From Bacteroidota bacterium (GTDB lineage Bacteria; Bacteroidota; Bacteroidia; B-17B0; Aurantibacillaceae), in the NCBI GenBank assembly GCA_016185125.1, contig JACPOC010000026.1, forward strand, positions 1-64,000: DNA of 64,000 nt. Reading direction: 5' to 3'. The number at the start of each line of letters is the position of its first letter. Position 1 is the first letter of the stretch. Below, piece by piece: positions 49,458-56,636 of the stretch. The notes under the pieces are model-generated. The model saw only the letters and a program-made list of their open reading frames with translations. It did no database searches and had not been told where the DNA came from. Both the position numbers and the translations under genes were made by a program.

Positions 49458-49556
49458 TTATCTCACTCATCATTTTATAAAGGGGAGATGGATTGTATAA
49501 GAGGGTTTGCGTTAGGGGGATGCAACACTTCAAATATAACTCCATCTCCCCTTTTG
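49458..49556 (+). ncRNA. Candidate small structured RNA
   Basis: Perfect 14-bp stem AAAGGGGAGATGGA (479-492) / TCCATCTCCCCTTT (541-554), 48-nt G-rich loop, ends in TTTT; no good ORF. Confidence 0.4.
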
Positions 49557-49574
49557 CCTTTCGCACCATTCCTA

Positions 49575-49591
49575 TTGGCATAAATATTTGA
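49575..49591 (+). promoter_or_regulatory. TGGCA-type motif upstream of lipoprotein 49654
   Basis: TTGGCATAAATATTTGA. Confidence 0.45.
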
Positions 49592-49653
49592 AATCAAAAA
49601 CAAAAGCCACATGGCTCAAATTTAAATCAACTATTAATTAAAAAAAAACCATT

Positions 49654-50217
49654 ATGAAAAATCTACTTAAAATTACATTACTGTTTTTAGCGGCAAGCAT
49701 TATGTTTGTTTCCTGTAAAACAATGTCGGTTACAAAACGCCATTATAACAAAGGTTATTATGTAAGCCACTCCGCCAAGAAAAACAAGCTTGAGAGCAAC
49801 AACCCTGCCAAAGAGGCGGTGGTTAAAACCGTTGAGCAATTAGCCCCTAAAGCCATAGATGGGATAAAAGATCAGCCTTCCAATCCTGAATTACTGGCAA
49901 GCAACGTAACTAATAAAAAAGAAAGCACCACAGAAGCGCAAACCCGTAAAACAATTGAAAATAAAATTAAATACGCAGGCAAGAGCGATATTAAATTTAA
50001 GGATGTTTATAAAAATCCTTTCAAAATAACTAAAATGGTTGCAGCAAAAGACAGTAATAAGGATGGGTTAAGTCTTATTTGGATTTTAATAGTTGTGATT
50101 TTAATCATTTACCTTTTGGGCTTTTTATTCGACGGATTTGGGTTAGGAAATTTAATACACATATTGGCTATTATTGCTTTAGTACTTTTAATTTTGTGGT
50201 TGTTAAAAGTAATTTAA
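49654..50217 (+). CDS. Lipoprotein with C-terminal lmo0937-like double hydrophobic segment
   Basis: 187 aa; lipobox IMFVSC; TKRHYNKGYYVS; C-terminus LIWILIVVILIIYLLGFLFDGFGLGNLIHILAIIALVLLILWLLKVI. Confidence 0.8.
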   Translation: MKNLLKITLLFLAASIMFVSCKTMSVTKRHYNKGYYVSHSAKKNKLESNNPAKEAVVKTVEQLAPKAIDGIKDQPSNPELLASNVTNKKESTTEAQTRKTIENKIKYAGKSDIKFKDVYKNPFKITKMVAAKDSNKDGLSLIWILIVVILIIYLLGFLFDGFGLGNLIHILAIIALVLLILWLLKVI

Positions 50218-50238
50218 CTAAATAGAATTTCATTAATG

Positions 50239-50268
50239 AAGGCAGATCTAATACGTCTGCCTTTTTTT
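50239..50268 (+). terminator. Rho-independent terminator
   Basis: AAGGCAGA-tctaatacg-TCTGCCTTTTTTT. Confidence 0.85.
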
Positions 50269-50324
50269 GTGGATGTTAGTCCTCAAACAACAATCAAAAT
50301 TTATTTTTAATGCTAATAAATAAC

Positions 50325-50341
50325 ATGGCATAAAATTTAAA
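50325..50341 (+). promoter_or_regulatory. TGGCA-type motif upstream of OmpA lipoprotein
   Basis: ATGGCATAAAATTTAAA, ends 23 bp before ATG 50365. Confidence 0.5.
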
Positions 50342-50364
50342 CATTACTAATAAAACCATAGCTA

Positions 50365-51198
50365 ATGAATACAGGAAATCACAGTTTCGACCAGCAAAAA
50401 AACAAAACATTAAGCACTATTGTTAATTTGTTTTACCTTCTGTTTACCCTTGCCATCCTATTTTTTGCCAACAGCTGTGTATCCAAAAAAAAATACAAAC
50501 AGCTTAACGAGCATTACACCAACCTTAATGCTACTAATGATAAATTGGTAGAGCAATATAATCTTCTGGCCAAAAACAAAGATGAATTGGAACAAAGCAA
50601 TAAAAGCGAACTTCAAAAGTTAAATACAGAGTTACAAGCTAAATTAAACGCTTTAGAATCCAGCAATAAAATGGTTTCTGAGCTTCAAGCTGCCATGCAA
50701 AAACAAAAACAAGCGCAAAAAGAACTATTAAATAAAATAACAAATGCCTTGGCCGGATTTAACTCTAATGAACTAACTGCTGAATTACGAAAAGATGGGA
50801 AGGTTTATGTTTCGCTTTCAGAGAAATTATTATTTAAATCGGGCAAGTACGACATTGATCCTAAGGGAAAAGAAGCCTTAGGAAAGTTGGCCGGTGTTTT
50901 AGTTCAGCAACCGGATATTGACATTATTGTAGAGGGTCACACGGATACAATTCCATTAAAAAAAGGTGGGGAACTAAAGGATAATATAGATTTAAGCGTT
51001 TTAAGAGCTACTTCCATTGTGCGCATTCTTTCTGTGGATTATAGCGTAAATCCTAAACAACTATACGCTTCGGGCCGTGGCGAAAGCTTTCCTCTTGCCA
51101 CAAATTCAACACCCGAAGGCCGTCAATCCAACAGAAGAACAGAAATTATTCTTTCGCCACGCATTCAGGAGCTTCGTAAATTGCTGGAAGAAAATTAA
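50365..51198 (+). CDS. OmpA-family coiled-coil lipoprotein
   Basis: 277 aa; lipobox FANSC, C-terminal DIIVEGHTDTIPL...GRGESFPLATNSTPEGRQSNRRTEI. Confidence 0.92.
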   Translation: MNTGNHSFDQQKNKTLSTIVNLFYLLFTLAILFFANSCVSKKKYKQLNEHYTNLNATNDKLVEQYNLLAKNKDELEQSNKSELQKLNTELQAKLNALESSNKMVSELQAAMQKQKQAQKELLNKITNALAGFNSNELTAELRKDGKVYVSLSEKLLFKSGKYDIDPKGKEALGKLAGVLVQQPDIDIIVEGHTDTIPLKKGGELKDNIDLSVLRATSIVRILSVDYSVNPKQLYASGRGESFPLATNSTPEGRQSNRRTEIILSPRIQELRKLLEEN

Positions 51199-51223
51199 TC
51201 GAGAAATTTAAAACAAAGAATTT

Positions 51224-51544
51224 ATGAAAAGATTAATTGTATGCGCCTCGTGCCTTATTGTGAGTATTCAGTTGAGTGCGCAAACTATTACCCCTACAGC
51301 CACTATAATTCCGGGAGGCGGAAAAGGCGCATCTATTTCCACTAATAAAAAAAAGAAAACAGCAATACCGGAAACCATTATAAATAAATTTAACGAAGAT
51401 TTTCCGGGCAACAGTAATATAAACTGGAAAGCAGAAGACAATAACTATGTTGTTACCTATACTGATTCTAAAACAAACATGGATAACATTATTGTTTATG
51501 ATAAAGAAGGCAAGGTTATCCGAAAAGAAAATGAGGTAAAATAA
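51224..51544 (+). CDS. Small secreted PepSY-like protein
   Basis: 106 aa; signal peptide; FNEDFPGNSNINWKAEDNNYVVTYTD. Confidence 0.7.
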   Translation: MKRLIVCASCLIVSIQLSAQTITPTATIIPGGGKGASISTNKKKKTAIPETIINKFNEDFPGNSNINWKAEDNNYVVTYTDSKTNMDNIIVYDKEGKVIRKENEVK

Positions 51545-51759
51545 AAAATAATATTTTAGCAATTCCTGCCGCACAACGTAACATATTATTTAGTTTTTAT
51601 GATTAATATACTTTTAATCATTTAAATATTATGCCAAGTAAATTAATACCAAAATGTAGCAAATATTCCCACCCGGCCTAAAATGAATAAAGAATAATTT
51701 CAAAAAAAAGCGTGAATGATAAAATTGATTTCGTGTGTTCTCTAAATCAAAAATAAAAA

Positions 51760-51786
51760 AAAGCCGTCCTTCTAATGGACAGCTTT
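51760..51786. terminator. Terminator-like hairpin
   Basis: AAAGCCGTCC-ttctaat-GGACAGCTTT, one mismatch. Confidence 0.7.
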
Positions 51787-51821
51787 AATTATACCCATCA
51801 TGGGTAGCTTTTTACACATAT

Positions 51822-52313
51822 CTATTTAATGCTTTTAGTAGACTTTTCTCCTTCTTCGTACCTTCTAAAGTATTGCATATTAATAAATGCAATTATTATA
51901 CTTGCCGCAGATCCCTCAAAGAAAATTATAATGGAGGGAACATTGTTAAACAAGGTCATAGATTGCTGCCTGAATAATTCATTCAATTGCATATCAAATT
52001 TGGAGTATATAAATAAAAACACGCTAAAAAGAAAAAACGAAATTAGTCCCGTAAAAAAGGCAGTGGCAAAAACCTGCAAAAAAGGCACGTAAGTTTCGCG
52101 ACGTTTTACCCATTTTCTAATTTCATACATACATACCAAACACAAAATCACATAGTTAACCATGCGCAGCTCGGTAAGTTGTAAAAACCCCAACAACTTC
52201 ATAATTAACATAAAACCGATATAAAAAGTGCAGCTGATGGCACCATATACTAATACTGTTTTGCTTATTTTCGCAATGGGTAACTCATGCGATCTGATTT
52301 TTACTGATTCCAT
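51822..52313 (-). CDS. DUF4199-like four-TM membrane protein
   Basis: ORF 51822-52370; likely start at ATG (complement) 52313 (MESVKIRSHELPIAK) because a promoter-like motif lies inside the longer N-terminus. Confidence 0.75.
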   Translation of the reverse strand: MESVKIRSHELPIAKISKTVLVYGAISCTFYIGFMLIMKLLGFLQLTELRMVNYVILCLVCMYEIRKWVKRRETYVPFLQVFATAFFTGLISFFLFSVFLFIYSKFDMQLNELFRQQSMTLFNNVPSIIIFFEGSAASIIIAFINMQYFRRYEEGEKSTKSIK

Positions 52314-52336
52314 AATAAAAGTTTTAGTAAAACTCT

Positions 52337-52353
52337 TAAAAAACTTATGCCAT
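52337..52353 (-). promoter_or_regulatory. TGGCA-type motif, leftward
   Basis: ATGGCATAAGTTTTTTA on - strand, 23 bp from ATG 52313. Confidence 0.5.
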
Positions 52354-52379
52354 TCCCCAATTTGTCCCATATTTTACAT

Positions 52380-52396
52380 TTGGCATAATATTATAT
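52380..52396 (+). promoter_or_regulatory. TGGCA-type motif, rightward
   Basis: TTGGCATAATATTATAT, 23 bp from ATG 52420. Confidence 0.5.
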
Positions 52397-52419
52397 AATA
52401 ACCAAATACACACACCTTT

Positions 52420-53715
52420 ATGAATTCTGAAAAAATAAAAAAACACCCCGGTTCCTCAAAAAAGAAAAGTTTACGCATTGGATTGGTAATTATAATTTTT
52501 TTAATAATTGCACGCTTAATATTACCTTATATCATCCTTCATTACGCCAACAAAAGCTTAAGTAACATGAATGGCTATTATGGTAAAATTAAGGATATTG
52601 ACCTGGCACTTTACCGTGGAGCTTATAAAATTAAGGACCTTTACCTGCACAAAAAAGATTCGGTTACCAATTTTGAAACTGAATTTTTTGATTCGCAGGA
52701 AATAGATTTGGCAATAGATTGGGCGGCCTTATTTGATGGGAAAATTGTGGGCGAAATTACCGTAGAAGAACCAATTCTTCGATTTATTAAAGATAAAACC
52801 GAGCCAAAACAAATTCAAAAAGACTCTAGTGATTTTAAAAAGGTACTTGATGATTTTATGCCCCTACAAATAAACCGTTTTGAAATTAATTACGGCATAA
52901 TAAAATATGTGGATAAAAATTCCACCCCTAAAGTAGATATTGAAATGAATAACACCCATGTTACAGCTGAAAATTTAACCAATGCAAAAAGCCTTACTTC
53001 TTTGCCGTCAACTGTTACAGCCTCTGCGGATATTTATGAAGGCACACTTACTTTGGATATGAAGCTGGATCCGCTTGCACAAAATCCCACTTTTGATTTG
53101 AATTCAGAACTTAAAAACACCAATCTTGTTAAGCTTAATGAATTTTTTAAAGCCTATGGTAAAATTGATGTGAGCCGAGGTTCGTTCGGGCTTTACACCG
53201 AAGTGGCCGGCAAGGAAGGTAAATTTGTGGGCTATGTTAAACCTATTATTAAAGATTTAAAAGTTTTGGGTCCCGAAGATAAAAACGATGGTTTGCTTCG
53301 TAAGTTTTGGGAAGGTATTGTAGGAGGTGTGGGCGTTTTATTCCGAAATCAAAAAGAAGATCAGATAGCAACCAAAATACCTATTGAGGGATCGTTTGGA
53401 AAAACAAAAGTGTATACCTGGCGTGCCATTATGGAAATTTTAAGAAATGCTTTTATTGAAGCCCTCACGCCGTCTTTAGATAATGAAATTAACTTATCCT
53501 CGGTAGGTAACACTACTGAAAAAGGAATTTTTAAAGGAAATAAAAATAATAGAAAAGAGAAAAGTAAAGAAGAAAAAACAGTAACTAAGGAAGATAAAAA
53601 AGAAGAAAATCCTAAAGAAGAGAAAAAAGAAAAGAAAGGTTTATTTAAGAAATTATTTAATAAGAAAAATAAAGATAAAAAGGCTAAAGAAGCCCCGGCG
53701 GAAGAACCTAAATAA
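52420..53715 (+). CDS. DUF748-like (AsmA/TamB-related) envelope protein
   Basis: 431 aa; N-terminal TM, DIDLALYRGAYKIKDLYLHKKD, EITVEEPILRFI; Lys/Glu-rich C-terminal tail. Confidence 0.85.
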   Translation: MNSEKIKKHPGSSKKKSLRIGLVIIIFLIIARLILPYIILHYANKSLSNMNGYYGKIKDIDLALYRGAYKIKDLYLHKKDSVTNFETEFFDSQEIDLAIDWAALFDGKIVGEITVEEPILRFIKDKTEPKQIQKDSSDFKKVLDDFMPLQINRFEINYGIIKYVDKNSTPKVDIEMNNTHVTAENLTNAKSLTSLPSTVTASADIYEGTLTLDMKLDPLAQNPTFDLNSELKNTNLVKLNEFFKAYGKIDVSRGSFGLYTEVAGKEGKFVGYVKPIIKDLKVLGPEDKNDGLLRKFWEGIVGGVGVLFRNQKEDQIATKIPIEGSFGKTKVYTWRAIMEILRNAFIEALTPSLDNEINLSSVGNTTEKGIFKGNKNNRKEKSKEEKTVTKEDKKEENPKEEKKEKKGLFKKLFNKKNKDKKAKEAPAEEPK

Positions 53716-53745
53716 TTTATGAAAGACCTTAATTTTAATAATACA

Positions 53746-53776
53746 AAAAAAGCAGCTCTAAAAGAACTGCTTTTTT
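53746..53776. terminator. Bidirectional terminator between convergent genes
   Basis: AAAAAAGCAG-ctctaaaagaa-CTGCTTTTTT. Confidence 0.9.
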
Positions 53777-53792
53777 ATTTTTGTAATTTTTT

Positions 53793-54143
53793 TTAATGCG
53801 CCTTCTTTGCGCAATCTTCAACCTCTTTTATAAACGCCGATACATTTGCATCGTTGTAAATCCCATAAGCATCACTTAAGGTACCTTTTTCCCCACTTGC
53901 TGTTTCAATGGCATATAATATTGAATTGTCTGCAGGATCGGAGTCTCCTTCAAAACGATAAAAACTTACTATCTTAACTTCATCGGGACGATATATTTTA
54001 TCGGTAGCTAAGGATTTTAATCCGTCTTTTGTTACCTTAAATTGGGCTTCATAACCTTGTCTGGTTAAATGATTCACGCATGAACTAAGGGTTTTCATGT
54101 CTACTTTTTGAGATAAGTCATTGTTTTCTGTTTTATTTTCCAT
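53793..54143 (-). CDS. Hypothetical cytosolic protein
   Basis: 116 aa, coding-like, no recognised motif. Confidence 0.7.
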   Translation of the reverse strand: MENKTENNDLSQKVDMKTLSSCVNHLTRQGYEAQFKVTKDGLKSLATDKIYRPDEVKIVSFYRFEGDSDPADNSILYAIETASGEKGTLSDAYGIYNDANVSAFIKEVEDCAKKAH

Positions 54144-54215
54144 AGGGTGTTGTATTTTGTTTCTATTTCTTTTATATCAATTTGCTTGCCACTATAATGA
54201 GTATTTAATTACCCA

Positions 54216-55880
54216 CTATTTATCGTCAGATTTATTAATAAATTTTTCTGAATGTTTAACGCCTAATGCCGGAAGTATTCCTGTTTGCAACGATTTCCAA
54301 GTGTAATAGAATAAGAATTTATAAGGATAACGCTCGTAAGCAATATCCGTTATTAAAGGTGCTTTACCTTTTTGCGGGTTCGAATCGTTAATGATAAATT
54401 TATCTGCAAGAAAACTAAGAATCTTTTTTTTCAGAGTTTGTTTTTTATCATCACGGTTAATTAACTGCACTTTTAAATCGTGATACAAAAACTTCATCCA
54501 GCCTTTTGATCGTTGATCATTGGCATTAAAGGAAAATGCCATCGTATCGAGCCGGCCACTTTCTATAGAAGCAAACACGGTGTTTTCAAGCATCATGTTA
54601 AGTTCTTTCATATCCATATTAACTAATTTTCCGGAACAATGAAAAACTTCTTTTACCGTATTAAGAGGAAACTCATACAGTACCGTTAATTTACCTTTAT
54701 TCATAAATTTGGCTCTTGCTCTCAGCTTTAATTTGGCTTTGTTATCTGTATAAGAATTCGAGTCGTTTCGTAATCCGGTAATGGTACCGTTTAAATTATT
54801 AAAATATATTTTGCCCGCTTGCTTAGTGCCTTTTGCTAAGTGTTCATAAATAATATCGGCATTATTAACCTTAACAGTATCAATAATAATTAAAAAGGGA
54901 ATTTTACGGATAACTTCCTGAACCGAAATACTTTTTACAGGTTTAAAATCCGGATTTTTATCTCTGTAAACATTTAAGTTCAGGGCATTGATGTCTAATT
55001 TTTTTGCCAGAAACCAGTTATGCTCCAAAAAAAGCTGAACATTCATTTTACTAAATACAACACCGGCCGAGTTTAATTTAACCCTGCTCACCTGCTTTCC
55101 GGCAACATCGCTAAATTTATCTTTATTAAAATTAGGCACCAGCTCAAGCGAATCAACACTCACCAACGAATCGGCATAAGAAGCGGTAAGATTTTTTCCT
55201 TTAATAGTGTACAATTTATCAGGAAGCACGTATGAAAATGTTTTCATATTAAAATTGAATTTATCGGCAACAAACAAGCGTTCAAGACTATCAATACGGC
55301 TGTTCACTAAAAACTTACTGATATAAATATCATTTTCATCCGAAAATAAAACCTCTGTTGAATCGTTTTTAAAAAGCTTCAATTTGGTATTGCTTATCCT
55401 AATATTTTCTATAGCTAATTCATTTACTTTTTTTGAAATGATTTTATATAAAGAAAGCCTAACGTTAGAGGTATCGGTTTTTACGGGCCGTGTTTTAGAT
55501 TGATAAATATTAATTGCAATATCGGTAAAAGATAAGGAGGTGGCGGAAATGGATTTACGCTTAATAAAATTCATAAGGCCTATTCCATCTAAAGAAATAT
55601 TTTTGGCAATAATTTTATAGCGAGCCACTTTGCAACCATTGCAGGGTTTTGGAACAAATTCAATATCGTCAAAATCAATCGACCTGTTAAAAATACTTAC
55701 ATTAGTAGCGCCTATCTTAAGATTATATTGATGCTTAGTAGCAATATCAACCTGCTCTTGAAGATGCCCTGCCAACTTATTTTTAAGATAATAATTGATA
55801 TATAATTGAGCCGAAAATAATATGACAAACAGCACCACGAACAAAATAATAAGAATCCGGGCAATTTTTTTTAATACCAT
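54216..55880 (-). CDS. AsmA-like / DUF748-like envelope protein
   Basis: ORF 54216-56042; likely start at 55880 (MVLKKIARILIILFVVLFVILFSAQLYINYYLKNKL) since the N-terminal extension overlaps the divergent BrkB-like ORF. Confidence 0.8.
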   Translation of the reverse strand: MVLKKIARILIILFVVLFVILFSAQLYINYYLKNKLAGHLQEQVDIATKHQYNLKIGATNVSIFNRSIDFDDIEFVPKPCNGCKVARYKIIAKNISLDGIGLMNFIKRKSISATSLSFTDIAINIYQSKTRPVKTDTSNVRLSLYKIISKKVNELAIENIRISNTKLKLFKNDSTEVLFSDENDIYISKFLVNSRIDSLERLFVADKFNFNMKTFSYVLPDKLYTIKGKNLTASYADSLVSVDSLELVPNFNKDKFSDVAGKQVSRVKLNSAGVVFSKMNVQLFLEHNWFLAKKLDINALNLNVYRDKNPDFKPVKSISVQEVIRKIPFLIIIDTVKVNNADIIYEHLAKGTKQAGKIYFNNLNGTITGLRNDSNSYTDNKAKLKLRARAKFMNKGKLTVLYEFPLNTVKEVFHCSGKLVNMDMKELNMMLENTVFASIESGRLDTMAFSFNANDQRSKGWMKFLYHDLKVQLINRDDKKQTLKKKILSFLADKFIINDSNPQKGKAPLITDIAYERYPYKFLFYYTWKSLQTGILPALGVKHSEKFINKSDDK

Positions 55881-55901
55881 AAATTGAATATAGTTAAAAT
55901 T

Positions 55902-56255
55902 ATGCCAGAACCCACCCAACAAAAACTTAAACAATTTTTCAAAAAAATATGGCATCTTTTCCGCGATACAATTGTGGGCTCCGCGGTAACGGCGGTGCTG
56001 TTTATGCTTGGCAAATTCGCTATAGGATATTATCTTTCGCACTCCCGCTTGGCTACTACTTATGGCGCAGCAGGCTCCATTATTTTAATTTTAGTATGGG
56101 TATATTATTCAGCTATTATCTTATATTTTGGTGCTGAATTTACCAAAGTGTACATTAAAACGCATAAGCGCAAAATTATCCCTAATCATTATGCAGTATT
56201 AATTGATAAGCATGTGGTGGAAATAGAACCTAAAGTGGTAACTTTCCAGGATTAG
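55902..56255 (+). CDS. Orphan C-terminal segment of a YihY/BrkB-family membrane protein
   Basis: ORF 55884-56255; FRDTIVGSAVTAVLFMLGKFAIGYYLSHSRLATTYGAAGSIILILVWVYYSAIILYFGAEFTKVY matches the BrkB C-terminal helices; N-terminal two thirds absent. Confidence 0.75.
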   Translation: MPEPTQQKLKQFFKKIWHLFRDTIVGSAVTAVLFMLGKFAIGYYLSHSRLATTYGAAGSIILILVWVYYSAIILYFGAEFTKVYIKTHKRKIIPNHYAVLIDKHVVEIEPKVVTFQD

Positions 56256-56374
56256 GGAAAAAGATTCCTCATATTGAAAAACATAGAGTTTCACATTTAT
56301 TAATATAAAGTTTGCTACTCTAACATAAAGGGGAAATATAACCCCGAAATTTATTAATTTGTTAAAATTTTAAT

Positions 56375-56391
56375 GTGGCAGGATAATTTAA
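56375..56391 (+). promoter_or_regulatory. TGGCA-type motif upstream of lmo0937-type gene
   Basis: GTGGCAGGATAATTTAA, 28 bp before ATG 56420. Confidence 0.45.
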
Positions 56392-56419
56392 GTGGATAAA
56401 GTAACTAAAAAAACAATTT

Positions 56420-56572
56420 ATGGGAAATATACTGTATGTTATTGCTGTTATCCTTGTAATAGGATGGCTTGTTGGATACTTAGGCTTTCATGCCGGTGGA
56501 TTGATCCACATTTTATTAGTAATTGCGGTTATCGCTGTCATCCTTCGCCTAATAAGAGGAGACAGGGTTTAA
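56420..56572 (+). CDS. lmo0937-family small membrane protein (50 aa), not in the supplied ORF track
   Basis: MGNILYVIAVILVIGWLVGYLGFHAGGLIHILLVIAVIAVILRLIRGDRV*. Confidence 0.88.
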   Translation: MGNILYVIAVILVIGWLVGYLGFHAGGLIHILLVIAVIAVILRLIRGDRV

Positions 56573-56594
56573 TAATGCTCAAATACAAAAGTTT

Positions 56595-56623
56595 AAATGC
56601 CTTGAAATTAATTCAAGGCATTT
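56595..56623. terminator. Perfect 12-bp hairpin immediately upstream of tamB
   Basis: AAATGCCTTGAA-attaa-TTCAAGGCATTT. Confidence 0.75.
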
Positions 56624-56636
56624 GCTGTTTAAAAAA

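Noticed and set aside
51621-51637. Leftward TGGCA-type motif as a promoter of a gene
   Set aside because: No leftward gene lies downstream; retained as a motif match only, possibly chance or antisense.
55884-56042. N-terminal extension of the AsmA-like ORF (MRKIISYSEFAKHKQHRRYRG...)
   Set aside because: Antisense to the BrkB-like coding segment; a proper TM start exists at 55880.
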